DNA from: Sphingopyxis sp. GW247-27LB
Lineage (GTDB): Bacteria; Pseudomonadota; Alphaproteobacteria; Sphingomonadales; Sphingomonadaceae
Direction of reading: 5' to 3'
Length of the DNA stretch: 64,000 bases
NCBI RefSeq assembly: GCF_002277025.1
Contig: NZ_NIWD01000015.1
Coordinates: 365,792 to 429,791 of the forward strand
The notes under the pieces were generated by a model that saw only the letters and a program-made list of their open reading frames with translations, had not been told where the DNA came from and did not search any database. This document shows, piece after piece, positions 7,088 to 16,367 of this stretch. Both the position numbers and the translations under genes were made by a program. The first letter of the stretch is position 1. The number at the start of each line of letters is the position of its first letter.

Positions 7088-8545
7088 ATGAACGATTGCT
7101 TCAACCGCCCTGCGCGGGATGGATTCGACGTGGCGGTCGTCGGCGCGGGCTCGGCGGGTTTTTCCGCCGCGATCACCGCTGCCGAGCTGGGTGCGAAAGT
7201 CGCGCTGATCGGCCAAGGCACGATCGGTGGCACCTGTGTAAATGTCGGGTGCGTTCCGTCCAAGACGCTGATCCGCGCTGCCGAGGCGGTTCATGGCGGA
7301 CGCGCCGCCACGCGCTTTCCTGGCCTGAGTGGTAACATTCAGCTCAGGGATTGGGCTAGACTCGTCGCATCAAAGGACGAACTGGTCGCCGGACTCCGCC
7401 AGAAGAAGTACATCGACCTGCTGCCCGCTTACCCCGCAGTGAGCTACATCGAGCAGAAAGTGCGCTTTGCCGACGGCGCACTGATTATCGGCGATGCGCC
7501 GCTGACAGTCGGCAAGGTCATATTGGCGATGGGCGCACGTGCTGCCGTGCCGTCGATTCCGGGGCTGGACAGCATACCCTATCTCACCAGCACCTCGGCA
7601 TTGGCACTTGACCATCTGCCTCGGTCGCTGCTGGTCATCGGCGGCGGTGTCATCGGTGTCGAACTAGGTCAGATGTTTGCCCGTCTGGGTGTTGCTGTTA
7701 CCATCTGCTGCCGCAGCCGCCTGCTGCCCGAGATGGACCTGGAAGTCGGCACCGCGCTGCAAACCTATCTGGAAGCCGAAGGTGTGCGGGTTTGCACGGG
7801 CGTCGGCTACCAACGCATTGCGCAAGCTGCCGGCGGAGTTGAACTCACCTGCGAAAGCCTGTCCTGCGACAGCGAAGGCCATTGTGACACCGTTGCGGCG
7901 GTTCAGACCATTGTCGCGGAGCAAGTGCTGATCGCCACCGGGCGGCGGCCCAACAGTGACGGGCTCGGGTTGGAGGAGCGCGGCATATCGCTTGGCCGCA
8001 ATGGCGGGATCATTGTTGACGACTACCTCGAAACGACCGTCCCAGGCATTTACGCTGCGGGCGATGTCACGGGCCGAGACCAATTCGTCTACATGGCCGC
8101 TTATGGCGCGAAGCTGGCTGCACGCAATGCTGTCGAAGGCAATCAACACCGCTACGACAATAGCGCCATGCCGTCGGTTGTGTTCACCGATCCGCAAGTT
8201 GCCAGCGTCGGTCTGACTGAAACGGCGGCGCGAGCGAAAGGACTGGATGTCAAGGTGTCGCTCCTTCCGCTCGATGCGGTGCCGCGGGCATTGGCGGCAC
8301 GCGATACGCGCGGCCTCATCAAGCTAATTGCCGACAATGGAAGCGACCGCCTGCTGGGCGGTCAAATCATGGCGCCCGAAGGCGCGGACTCGATTCAGAC
8401 GTTGGTCCTGGCGATCAAATACGGAATGACCGCAGCCGATCTTGGCGCGACAATCTTCCCATACCTCACCACAGTCGAAGGCTTGAAATTGGCGGCGCAG
8501 ACATTCGATATGGATGTAGCAAAGCTGTCTTGCTGCGCGGGTTAA
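7088..8545 (+). CDS. merA: MerA mercuric reductase, form without the N-terminal metal-binding domain
   Basis: 485 residues from ATG 7088. FAD motif VVGAGSAGFSAAI is at the N-terminus, redox-active disulfide CVNVGCVPSK near residue 45, NADPH motif VIGGGVIGVELGQMFARLG in the middle, and the C-terminal vicinal cysteines are C482-C483 (LSCCAG). These reduce Hg(II) to volatile Hg(0) with NADPH. The NmerA domain found in Tn501-type enzymes is absent, so this is the short form. A loop with three extra cysteines (CESLSCDSEGHC) near residue 257 is unusual for the family. Last gene of merTPA; no merB, merC, merD or merE was seen. Confidence 0.94.
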   Translation: MNDCFNRPARDGFDVAVVGAGSAGFSAAITAAELGAKVALIGQGTIGGTCVNVGCVPSKTLIRAAEAVHGGRAATRFPGLSGNIQLRDWARLVASKDELVAGLRQKKYIDLLPAYPAVSYIEQKVRFADGALIIGDAPLTVGKVILAMGARAAVPSIPGLDSIPYLTSTSALALDHLPRSLLVIGGGVIGVELGQMFARLGVAVTICCRSRLLPEMDLEVGTALQTYLEAEGVRVCTGVGYQRIAQAAGGVELTCESLSCDSEGHCDTVAAVQTIVAEQVLIATGRRPNSDGLGLEERGISLGRNGGIIVDDYLETTVPGIYAAGDVTGRDQFVYMAAYGAKLAARNAVEGNQHRYDNSAMPSVVFTDPQVASVGLTETAARAKGLDVKVSLLPLDAVPRALAARDTRGLIKLIADNGSDRLLGGQIMAPEGADSIQTLVLAIKYGMTAADLGATIFPYLTTVEGLKLAAQTFDMDVAKLSCCAG

Positions 8546-8552
8546 ACGGCGT

Positions 8553-9320
8553 TCACGTAACCACAGGGTTCAGCCGGGTATCCCAGTGCAACAGGCGGTG
8601 ATCGAATCCGCTAGCAAGGGTTGGCTTCACCACCTCGAAATAAGGCGACACATCGAAATCGCGCGGGGCGAACAGGCTGTGATGCCGGATATGAAGGATA
8701 TCGCGCACGCATCCGCGACAGTCGGGATCGTCGATCATTTCCCGGGTTATTTCGGGAAGTATGGGGTAGCGGATCGACTGATACGCTTGGGCGACCAGAG
8801 TTGAACAGATTGCCTTGGTCGGCTCGCCGCTGCCAAGCGCGATCATCCGCCGACGCCAGCCTGAAGGCACGGGCGGCGTCGGGCACAGGTAGCGGGCAAG
8901 ATCGACGACGTTGGCGAGATCGTATTCATCGCCGACGTGGGCCAGGGCGAAGTCGATGACCGAGCGGATTTCACCCTCACTCAGGCCAACCGGGCGGCAT
9001 ATGCGGGTATGCAGCCCGGCAAACTCGGCAACCGAGACGATGCGAACCCCCTCGATGGCGTCGGCCTCGACGAAGCGCGGTGGCTCGCCCGAGGCGTCTC
9101 CGGTCGCCTCGACGCACAGCGCCGCATGCGACCAGGTTGACTGGGTGAGATACTTTATCGCGGTGCTGATCCGCTGCTTGCCGTCAACGAGCAGAATGTC
9201 TCCCGGCCTGACGGTTCGTGCGAGCGCGGTCTCGTCCGTTGGCGCATTGGCGTAGGGCGCTCGCGACGGCCCGGTCAGATAGCCGGCCAGAAGCCGCCCG
9301 ATGACAAGCAGAACACCCAC
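8553..9320 (-). CDS. YiiX/YebB-like permuted papain-fold hydrolase
   Basis: 255 residues. It starts with a hydrophobic stretch (MGVLLVIGRLLAGYL), then VRPGDILLVDGKQRISTAIKYLTQSTWSHAALCV, the front of permuted NlpC/P60-like (YiiX) domains, with the presumed catalytic His at 65. The catalytic Cys is probably C172 in KAICSTLVAQAYQ. These folds cleave amide or ester bonds in peptidoglycan or lipids; the substrate here is unknown. The membrane-proximal N-terminus suggests envelope localisation. It lies 3 bp after the CBS gene, and both are behind the SigF-type promoter at 9813-9838. Confidence 0.75.
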   Translation of the reverse strand: MGVLLVIGRLLAGYLTGPSRAPYANAPTDETALARTVRPGDILLVDGKQRISTAIKYLTQSTWSHAALCVEATGDASGEPPRFVEADAIEGVRIVSVAEFAGLHTRICRPVGLSEGEIRSVIDFALAHVGDEYDLANVVDLARYLCPTPPVPSGWRRRMIALGSGEPTKAICSTLVAQAYQSIRYPILPEITREMIDDPDCRGCVRDILHIRHHSLFAPRDFDVSPYFEVVKPTLASGFDHRLLHWDTRLNPVVT

Positions 9321-9323
9321 CGC

Positions 9324-9779
9324 TCACCCCGGCAATGACAGTAGGCGCGAGCGAGCCATGTCCCGCAGGACGCCAGCTTCAAGCTGTGCTTCCTCGAGCA
9401 GGGCCGCGACCAGATCGCCCAGGGACACGAGCCCGGCCAAGACCGCTCCTGTGGTCTGCACGACGGCGTGCCGGCTCCGCTCGCGGGTCATGGCACGCAT
9501 CACGGTCGCTGCGTCGTCCTGGCAGGCGCAGAACAGCACCGGCTTGCGCATGAACATCAGGACTGGCAGTTGCAGCGCGTTGCCGCCCCGTGCGGCGGTT
9601 GCGGCGACAAGCTCCTGCTGCGAGACGATACCGAGAACCGCATTGGACCTGCGGTCGAGCACAACGACCGAGCCGATCTTGCTGCGGTGCATGGTTTCCA
9701 CCACCTGTGCGAGTGGGGCGGTTTCCGAAACGGATTCGACGTGCTTTCCCTTGCGGTTCACGATGCTGGCGATCTTCAT
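9324..9779 (-). CDS. Tandem CBS domain protein
   Basis: 151 residues from ATG 9779 (MKIASIVNRKGKHVESVSE); the frame extends to 9806 but the extra residues overlap the promoter region. Two CBS motifs are visible: ...MHRSKIGSVVVLDRRSNAVLGIVSQQELV (about 35-65) and ...MTRERSRHAVVQTTGAVLAGLVSLGDLVAALL (about 100-135). Such pairs bind adenine nucleotides or other ligands as sensors. First gene of a two-gene operon with the YiiX-like hydrolase. Confidence 0.85.
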   Translation of the reverse strand: MKIASIVNRKGKHVESVSETAPLAQVVETMHRSKIGSVVVLDRRSNAVLGIVSQQELVAATAARGGNALQLPVLMFMRKPVLFCACQDDAATVMRAMTRERSRHAVVQTTGAVLAGLVSLGDLVAALLEEAQLEAGVLRDMARSRLLSLPG

Positions 9780-9812
9780 GCTCGGCACTCCAATGGGCGC
9801 CCCCACATGGAA

Positions 9813-9838
9813 TTCGGTGAGAATTGGCCAACGGTTAC
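9813..9838 (-). promoter_or_regulatory. SigF-type promoter upstream of the CBS/YiiX-like operon
   Basis: On the minus strand GTAACC (9838-9833) is followed after exactly 16 bp by CGAA (9816-9813), 34 bp before the CBS start codon. The same exact element precedes two other minus-strand units (11239-11264 and 18178-18203), so chance is unlikely. I recall this consensus for Caulobacter sigma-F, the NrsF partner. Confidence 0.7.
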
Positions 9839-9857
9839 AGTCGCGGCCTCAAGCCTG

Positions 9858-10247
9858 TCAGAGACCCCTGCGCAGCAGATCGACAACCGCGCTTTCGCTC
9901 GTCGGGTTGCCGCGCCCCATTTCAAGGCCTCCCTTGTAGACGATGAGGGTGCCGTACCCATTCAGGCGCAGCCGTTTCCAGATCGGAGAGGGCGTCCGTT
10001 CGCCGATCCGTAAGACCAACACCTGCTTGAACGGATCCCGGGAGCGGAGACTGTCGAGGATCGGTGACTGGATCCTGCAAGGCAGGCACCAGGAGGCATA
10101 GGATTCAACGACGATTGTCCGGCCCTGGGCTTGTGCGGTTGCGAAGGCTGTATCGCTGAATTCGGCCGGAGCTGCCGCCAAGGCGGCCTGCAACGGGAAC
10201 GCCGCAAGGAAAAGCACCGCAAGCCGGAGTGTTGTTCCCCACCTCAT
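9858..10247 (-). CDS. Secreted thioredoxin-fold protein
   Basis: 129 residues from ATG 10247, which overlaps the preceding stop by ATGA. A signal peptide (MRWGTTLRLAVLFLAAFPLQAALA) precedes a thioredoxin-like domain with the active-site motif WCLPC (VVESYASWCLPCRIQSP, about residues 50-54). The rest (PIWKRLRLNGYGTLIVYKGG) fits the cis-proline/strand region, though the usual cis-Pro is replaced. Likely a periplasmic thiol oxidoreductase acting with the DUF3179 protein co-transcribed upstream. Confidence 0.78.
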   Translation of the reverse strand: MRWGTTLRLAVLFLAAFPLQAALAAAPAEFSDTAFATAQAQGRTIVVESYASWCLPCRIQSPILDSLRSRDPFKQVLVLRIGERTPSPIWKRLRLNGYGTLIVYKGGLEMGRGNPTSESAVVDLLRRGL

Positions 10248-11215
10248 TTGACGAGCTCGCCTTCGGGGTAGAACGCCCGATAGGCAAAGGCGAAGTCGAC
10301 GCTGTATGCCACGTCGGCTCCGCCCCGCGTCACCCGGACATTGCCGATGTCCTTGCCACGCGCAATCACGGCACGGTCGAGCGCCGAGTTCTGGCCTTCG
10401 CGCCATTCTACGCGCAGGCCGTCACTGGTCTCGACCGGCGAGTTCTTGCGGAGCCAGACGAGCGACCACGCGCGCGCTCCGACCCGGACGACCCGGGCCA
10501 TGGGATCGATACCGCGCGGCATCCTGCCCTGATAGAGGAAGGGAGCAGGCGCGGAATCGTAGCCTTCATAAGGGGTGCGGCCGTAGGCGCTTCGTCCCCA
10601 TGATGGCGGCACCAGCACGCGGCCATCCGGGAACTCTTCGCGAAAATGGCGCCAGGATTCGATCCGAGCAGGGACTACGGTCAGCGCCTTGCCGACCTGG
10701 CTGCCGACGATCGCCTCGCCGGTGAACTGCTGCCAGAGCGTTTCCGTCTGGTGGTCGTACATCACGAGGTCGGAATGGCGCACGCGGCCCGATGTGCCGA
10801 AGCTCAGCACCGCTCCATCGACCCGCCGGTCGAAGACCATCGAGGTGTTGCACAAGGGGCAGTAGGTAACCGCGACCGGCAGGCCGCACTGGTCGTGGTG
10901 AACGATCTCGTGCCAGATCAGGATGCGATAGGGGAAGGCAAAGGCACCGCAGCTACCCGACAGGAAGATGACCGGCTCGTCGTCCCCCAGTCCCGTCAAT
11001 TCGCGCACGGGAAGGTAATCGGGCGCAAGGATCGCAGGGATACCGTCGCGCGGGACACCGCCCAACTGAAGTTCCCTCAGATCGACCACGCTCCGCGCGA
11101 CATCGAGCTTCGGGAATTCCTTCTGGAGCGAGCGAGCACTTTCCCCGCTCGCCGCGACAGGCACAAGCAACGCGGCGGCAACTGCGCCAACAATCAGGCG
11201 ATGGGCCAGTCTCAC
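10244..11215 (-). CDS. Secreted DUF3179 domain protein
   Basis: 323 residues with an N-terminal signal peptide (HRLIVGAVAAALLVPVAASG). The hallmark VTYCPLCNTSMVFDR (about residues 117-131), with paired cysteines, and DLVMYDHQTETLWQQFTGEAIVGSQVG are diagnostic of DUF3179. Function is not established; the CPLC pair suggests metal or redox chemistry, consistent with a thioredoxin-like protein encoded immediately downstream. It is the first gene behind the SigF-type promoter at 11239-11264. Secretion is inferred from the signal peptide. Confidence 0.88.
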   Translation of the reverse strand: MRLAHRLIVGAVAAALLVPVAASGESARSLQKEFPKLDVARSVVDLRELQLGGVPRDGIPAILAPDYLPVRELTGLGDDEPVIFLSGSCGAFAFPYRILIWHEIVHHDQCGLPVAVTYCPLCNTSMVFDRRVDGAVLSFGTSGRVRHSDLVMYDHQTETLWQQFTGEAIVGSQVGKALTVVPARIESWRHFREEFPDGRVLVPPSWGRSAYGRTPYEGYDSAPAPFLYQGRMPRGIDPMARVVRVGARAWSLVWLRKNSPVETSDGLRVEWREGQNSALDRAVIARGKDIGNVRVTRGGADVAYSVDFAFAYRAFYPEGELVK

Positions 11216-11238
11216 GCGAGCGCCTCCTTCGATGACTA

Positions 11239-11264
11239 TTCGCGCAAGCGAGACGAATGGTTAC
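11239..11264 (-). promoter_or_regulatory. SigF-type promoter upstream of the DUF3179/thioredoxin operon
   Basis: On the minus strand GTAACC (11264-11259), a 16-bp spacer and CGAA (11242-11239) lie 24 bp before the DUF3179 start codon. Identical in both boxes and in spacing to the elements at 9813-9838 and 18178-18203. Confidence 0.7.
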
Positions 11265-11397
11265 ATCGCCGCCGGCAGCAGGAAATTCCGACCGGCCTGT
11301 AAGCATTGTCTCTCGTCCGGCGACAAAGATCCCATCAACCGAACCCGACGCCTTTCCTGTCCTGATTTTGGCCTCATCATGAAATTGGAGAACCTGC

Positions 11398-14300
11398 TTG
11401 CTTCCCTCCCGCCTCTTCCTGTCCGCGAGTGTTGTTGTTGCCGCCGCCCTCGCCGCTCCCGCCCAGGCGCAGCAGGCCGGCATTCAGATCGCGCTGGTGG
11501 ACGCTGTGACCGATGAGCCCGCCGCGAATGTCGAGGTTAGAATCGAAAACGAGGGCATCGGATTTTCCCGCACCGTGCGTTCCGACGAGCAAGGTTTCGT
11601 CCGGGTCGAGGGCCTGATCACGGCGGGGAGCTATCGCGTCACTACGCTGGCGGGCGGCCGCTTTGAAAGCGGCCAGCAGGCAAGCGTTACGCTGCGCGCG
11701 AACTTCACCAGCAGCGTCACCCTGCGCCTGTCGCCGGCAGGAGCGCAGACTATTGTTGTCACCGGCGCCCGCGGGATCACGAAGCTGAACACGGTCAATG
11801 CGGAGGTTTCCGCCTCGCTCGGCCGGGAAGAACTGGCCGCATTGCCGATCGAGGGGCGCGACGTGCTGGGCTCGCTCGTCCGCCTGCCGGGTGTGGTGGC
11901 ATCGACCGGCTTCTTTCCCGAAGCGCCCTCGATCTCGATCAACGGATCGAACGGTCTCGATACCAATTATCTGCTCGACGGCCTCGACAACAATGAGAAC
12001 TTCCTCGGCGGCCTCAAGTTTCCGGTTCCGCTGGGCTTCACCCGCGAAGTGACGGTGCTCGCGAACTCCTATTCGGTCGCCTACGGGCGCACCGCCAATG
12101 GCATCGTCAATTACACCTCGCCGTCGGGCACCAACGACTTGTCCGGTGAAGTCTATGCGCTGGTGCGACCTGGCCGCCCGCTCGATGCGCAGTCACCGTT
12201 CCCCCGCCGCGACCTTTCCGGGAACGCTGTCGGCGAGAGTTTCGAGTGCTACCAGGCGGGCGCTGCCATTGGTGGGCCTCTGGTGCGCGACAAGACCTTC
12301 TTCTACGCCAACTTCGAATACACCCGCGACCGCAATCTCCAGATCGTCGATGCTCCTGCTCTCGGAACCGTCGCCAATGTCACCGGAAACAACGAGTTTC
12401 ACCTCGGGTCGGTCCGGCTCGATCATCGCCTGACCGAGGACTGGACGCTGGGCCTGCGCGCCAACTTCGGCCGCGTCACTATCGACCGGCCGGGCGGCGG
12501 GCTTGGCGGCGGCAATGTGACCTTCCCGTCGGCCGGGTCGGACCAGGACCGGTTCTCGACGCTTGTCGCGGCAACAGCAAGCTATTCAGGCGACGAATGG
12601 AGCTACGACGGCGCGGTTCAGTTCAGCCGTTTCCGCTGGGACTACGGCAAGCCCAAGGGGCCTGCCGGGCCGCAAGTCGTGATCCGCGATCCGAGCGGGT
12701 TGACCGTGGGCATTGTCGGGCATCCGGGCTTCGTCTTCAACGATCTCGAAGAGACCTGGCAGACGACGCACCGCCTCCAGCGCAAGCTCGGCAGCCACAA
12801 GCTGAGTCTGGGCGCCGATGTGATCCGCTCGGACTTCGCGCTGCTCGGCGGCGGCAATCCGGATGGGAACTTCACAGTCGACCTGACCGCGGGACAACTC
12901 GCAAGTCTGGCCGCTGGCGGCAAGGGACTGGGGCTGACGGCACAGGACGTCCTCGCGCTCAATCCGGCAGTCGCCAACTATTCGGTCGAGTTGCGCCCGC
13001 AGAGCTTCGGCACCGGGCAGACTCAGCTTGCCTTCTACCTTGAGGATGAATGGCAACTCAGCCCCAGGCTGACCGCGACGCTGGGATTGCGCTGGGACTA
13101 CGACAGTTTGACTGCGAAAGGCGGAAAAGGCGGCGACTATGACAATATCGCCCCGCGTTTCTCGCTCAACTATCGCCCGGATGCGCGGTCCACGCTGCGA
13201 TTCGGGGCGGGATTGTTCTACGGCAAGCTCTCCTACGCCGTCATCTCGGACGCGCTCCAGCGCAACACCACCTCGCCAGGCTTTCTCGCGCAACTCGGCC
13301 AGCTTCAGTCGCTGGGCATAATTCCTGCGGGCACGGACCTTTCGAAGGTGACATTCGATGGCAACCTGACAGCTTCACCATCGTGCGGCACCGTCACGGC
13401 CTGTCCTGCGCCCGCACAAGTCCAGGCCTTGCGCGACACGGCCACGCTGGGCGAAGGGCGCATCCTCAATCCTGCCGGCTACCAGAGCCCGTGGAGCCTG
13501 CAACTGAGCGGTGGCTACCAGTTTCAGGCCAGCGATACGCTGACGCTCTCGGCTGACCTGATCTACAGTCGGTCGCACAATCTGGTCCGACTGCGCGATC
13601 TCAACGCGCCGACCTCGTTCACCCCGAACCTCGCCAACCTGACCGCAGCAAATATCGCGCTGCTCCAGGGCCAAGGCGACAACGCAGCCCGCTTCGCGCT
13701 CGCGCAAAGCCTGGGCCTCGTGCGTTCGGTAGCCGATGCAGATGCAACACGCCCTGTTGCCCTTGTGCCCGGCGGCGCCCGGCAAATCACGGTCTCGGAG
13801 ACTGCTGGCGAAGCAGAGTACAAGGCCCTGATCCTGCAGGTGAGCAAAGCGCGCGGGAGTGACAGCTACGCGTTCCGGCTGAGCTACACCCTCTCCAAGC
13901 TCACCAATGATACCGACGACATCAACTTCCGCGCTGCCAATTCAAACGACTTCAGCACCGAATGGGGGCCATCCGCCAATGATCGGCGTCATGTGATTTC
14001 GGCCGTCGGCTATCTCTACCCGCTCGATGGCCTGACGCTGAGCGTGGCCGGCCTGTTCCAGTCGGGGCAGCCGGTGAATCTGGTGCCCGATGCGCGCATT
14101 TTCGGCACCCAGGACCTCAACGGCGACGGCGCTTCGTTCGGCGAGAACTTCGTCGGCAATTCCGACCGTTACCCCGGCTCAAAGCGCAATGCCGCACGGC
14201 TGCCCTGGTCGGTCACGGTCGATGTCGGACTGCGCTACGCGATCCCCGGCCTTGGCGGCAGGTTCGAACTCAGCGCCGACGTGTTCAATCTGTTCAACGC

Positions 14301-14433
14301 CAACAACGAATCCGGCTTTGCCAACGCAGCGACCACATCCAATCAGGTGCAGTTCGGTGGCGGCGCACCCTTCGTGCAGCGCAATGCCGGGACGCCGCGC
14401 CAGTTCCAATTCGGCGCGGCCTGGAAGTTCTGA
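11398..14433 (+). CDS. TonB-dependent outer-membrane receptor with N-terminal carboxypeptidase-regulatory-like domain
   Basis: 1011 residues. The start is TTG 11398 with GGAG 7 nt upstream; the nearby ATG (11379) is in another frame. Signal peptide about residues 1-25 ending PAQAQ, then a CarboxypepD_reg-like beta-sandwich (VEVRIENEGIGFSRTVRSDEQGFVRVEGL), a plug domain (about 115-230, LPIEGRDVLGSLVRLPGVVAS ... LLDGLDNNEN) and a long beta-barrel ending in a terminal Phe (QFGAAWKF), typical for outer-membrane insertion. No TonB box was confidently placed. The gene is followed after 17 bp by a nucleoside permease, which suggests nucleosides or nucleotides as the imported substrate. Confidence 0.9.
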   Translation: MLPSRLFLSASVVVAAALAAPAQAQQAGIQIALVDAVTDEPAANVEVRIENEGIGFSRTVRSDEQGFVRVEGLITAGSYRVTTLAGGRFESGQQASVTLRANFTSSVTLRLSPAGAQTIVVTGARGITKLNTVNAEVSASLGREELAALPIEGRDVLGSLVRLPGVVASTGFFPEAPSISINGSNGLDTNYLLDGLDNNENFLGGLKFPVPLGFTREVTVLANSYSVAYGRTANGIVNYTSPSGTNDLSGEVYALVRPGRPLDAQSPFPRRDLSGNAVGESFECYQAGAAIGGPLVRDKTFFYANFEYTRDRNLQIVDAPALGTVANVTGNNEFHLGSVRLDHRLTEDWTLGLRANFGRVTIDRPGGGLGGGNVTFPSAGSDQDRFSTLVAATASYSGDEWSYDGAVQFSRFRWDYGKPKGPAGPQVVIRDPSGLTVGIVGHPGFVFNDLEETWQTTHRLQRKLGSHKLSLGADVIRSDFALLGGGNPDGNFTVDLTAGQLASLAAGGKGLGLTAQDVLALNPAVANYSVELRPQSFGTGQTQLAFYLEDEWQLSPRLTATLGLRWDYDSLTAKGGKGGDYDNIAPRFSLNYRPDARSTLRFGAGLFYGKLSYAVISDALQRNTTSPGFLAQLGQLQSLGIIPAGTDLSKVTFDGNLTASPSCGTVTACPAPAQVQALRDTATLGEGRILNPAGYQSPWSLQLSGGYQFQASDTLTLSADLIYSRSHNLVRLRDLNAPTSFTPNLANLTAANIALLQGQGDNAARFALAQSLGLVRSVADADATRPVALVPGGARQITVSETAGEAEYKALILQVSKARGSDSYAFRLSYTLSKLTNDTDDINFRAANSNDFSTEWGPSANDRRHVISAVGYLYPLDGLTLSVAGLFQSGQPVNLVPDARIFGTQDLNGDGASFGENFVGNSDRYPGSKRNAARLPWSVTVDVGLRYAIPGLGGRFELSADVFNLFNANNESGFANAATTSNQVQFGGGAPFVQRNAGTPRQFQFGAAWKF

Positions 14434-14450
14434 GGGGAGACTGAGGGACA

Positions 14451-15722
14451 ATGGTGATCTTGCAGCAAGGACAGGGGCTGATCGGCATTGCGCTGATCCT
14501 GCTGCTCGCCTGGGCGATTTCCGAAAACCGCAAGGCCATGCCAGGCCGGAAATGGATCGCTGGCGCACTGGCCATGCAGATCGGCATGGCGCTAGCTTTC
14601 GTCCGCATACCTGCGGTCTGGCGCGCCGTGGGCGTAATCAACCAGGGGGTTGAAGCAATCGAAAAGGCAACCTTGGCCGGATCGAGTTACATGTTCGGCT
14701 ATCTGGGTGGGGCGGCACTGCCCTTCGCACTCAAGCCGGGGGTCGAGCCACCGACCGTGATCGCCTTCCAGATCCTGCCCCTGATCATCGTTTTTTCGGC
14801 GCTGACCGCCCTGTTCTGGCACTGGGGCATTCTGCGCTGGCTCGTGAACGGGCTGTCGTGGATATTGCGCCGCACGCTGGGCGTGACCGGCGTGGTCGGT
14901 CTCAACGCGGGCGCCAATATCTTCCTTGGCGTTGTCGAGGCGCCGCTGATCGTGCGGAGTTGGTGCGCCACCATGTCGCGCGCCGAACTGTTCGCGGTGA
15001 TGGTGCTCTCGATGGCCAACATTTCGGGCGCATTGCTGGTGCTCTACGCCACCACCTTGTCTCCGGTCCTGCCCGATGCCGTAGGGCACATGATCGTGGC
15101 CTCGTTCCTCTCGCTGCCGGCCGCCATTCTCATCGCGCGGATGATGGTGCCAGGGAATGCAGACGAGGCCGACAGCACCCAGGTAGAACCAGAAGTGCAC
15201 TACGACGGCACGATGGATGCGATCCTGCGCGGCACCATGGAGGGCGTGACACTGGTCCTCGCGGTGATCGGGATCATCATCGTCATCTTCGCGCTGGTCA
15301 ATCTCAGCGATCAGATCCTGGCCAATCTGCCACTGGTCGATGGCCAACCGATCACGCTCAAGCGCAGCTTCGGCTGGCTATTCGCCCCCGCCATGTGGGC
15401 GATCGGCGTGCCGTGGGACCAGGCTCCCGCCGCCGGATCGCTGATGGGCACCAAGACCATTCTCAACGAATATGTCGCCTACCTTGAGTTCGCGAAGGTG
15501 CCGCTGGGCACCTTCAGCGCACGCAGCCAGTTGATCGTCACATATGCGCTCTGCAGTGTCGCCAATCTCGCCAGCGTCGGCCTGCTGGTCACAACGATCA
15601 GTACGCTGGCCCCGAAACGGCGGCGCGAGGCGGCGCAGCTTGGCATGAAGAGCTGGATCGCCGGCAACCTCGCCTCGGCGATGTGCGGGGCGATGATTGG
15701 CCTTGTGACTCCCTTGACGTGA
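14451..15722 (+). CDS. nupC: NupC-type concentrative nucleoside transporter
   Basis: 423 residues, polytopic membrane protein of the CNT family. NAGANIFLGVVEAPLIVRSW (about residues 156-175) is the substrate/ion-binding NxFxGxxEAP motif, and the inner half GTKTILNEYVAYLEF with FALCSVANLASVG-like sequence is the matching second repeat (here YALCSVANLASVGLL). It would co-transport nucleosides with protons or sodium across the inner membrane, downstream of the TonB receptor in the same operon. Confidence 0.9.
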   Translation: MVILQQGQGLIGIALILLLAWAISENRKAMPGRKWIAGALAMQIGMALAFVRIPAVWRAVGVINQGVEAIEKATLAGSSYMFGYLGGAALPFALKPGVEPPTVIAFQILPLIIVFSALTALFWHWGILRWLVNGLSWILRRTLGVTGVVGLNAGANIFLGVVEAPLIVRSWCATMSRAELFAVMVLSMANISGALLVLYATTLSPVLPDAVGHMIVASFLSLPAAILIARMMVPGNADEADSTQVEPEVHYDGTMDAILRGTMEGVTLVLAVIGIIIVIFALVNLSDQILANLPLVDGQPITLKRSFGWLFAPAMWAIGVPWDQAPAAGSLMGTKTILNEYVAYLEFAKVPLGTFSARSQLIVTYALCSVANLASVGLLVTTISTLAPKRRREAAQLGMKSWIAGNLASAMCGAMIGLVTPLT

Positions 15723-15735
15723 TATCGGTATAACG

Positions 15736-16344
15736 ATGTTCGATGCAAAGCTCCGCCCGCTGATCGATCCCCCGCTCAATGCAATGGGCCGGGCGCTCGC
15801 GGGCGTGGGCATCGGCGCCAACGCCGTGACTCTGGCGGGGCTGGTTCCGGCGCTGGCGGCGGCCTTCGCGATAGCCCACCATCATTATCTCGCCGGGCTG
15901 GCTCTGATCCTCCTCAACCGCCTGATCGACGGCCTTGACGGTGCGGTGGCGCGGGAAATCGGACTTACCGACTTCGGCGGCTATCTCGATACCCTTGCCG
16001 ACTATGTCTTCTATGTCGCGGTGCCCGTAGGATTTGGCCTCGCGGCCACTGAAAACACCGCCGTCGCCATGCTGCTGATCGCCAGCTTTACCCTGACCTG
16101 CGCAAGCTTTCTCGTATTCGCTGCCATTGCCGCCAGACGCGGCGAGGAATCCACGAAACATGGGGCCAAGAGCTTCTTTTATTCGACTGGATTGGCCGAG
16201 GGTGCAGAAACCATCGCGGTGTTCATCGCCATGTGCCTGTGGCCCGCGCAGTTCCCAGCCATCGCCATCGGTTTTGCCGCGCTTTGCCTGCTGACGGTGG
16301 TCCAGCGCAGCCTGCTGGCCCGCCGAATATTCACGCCAGATTGA
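15736..16344 (+). CDS. CDP-alcohol phosphatidyltransferase family membrane enzyme
   Basis: 202 residues with several membrane helices. The catalytic signature D-G-x2-A-R-x8-G-x3-D-x3-D is complete in DGAVAREIGLTDFGGYLDTLAD (about residues 71-92). Such enzymes transfer a phosphoalcohol from CDP to an acceptor, for example in phospholipid head-group synthesis. It is 13 bp after nupC. Acceptor and product cannot be read from sequence. Confidence 0.9.
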   Translation: MFDAKLRPLIDPPLNAMGRALAGVGIGANAVTLAGLVPALAAAFAIAHHHYLAGLALILLNRLIDGLDGAVAREIGLTDFGGYLDTLADYVFYVAVPVGFGLAATENTAVAMLLIASFTLTCASFLVFAAIAARRGEESTKHGAKSFFYSTGLAEGAETIAVFIAMCLWPAQFPAIAIGFAALCLLTVVQRSLLARRIFTPD

Positions 16345-16367
16345 GGCCGTTTTCGAGGAGAGAGACC

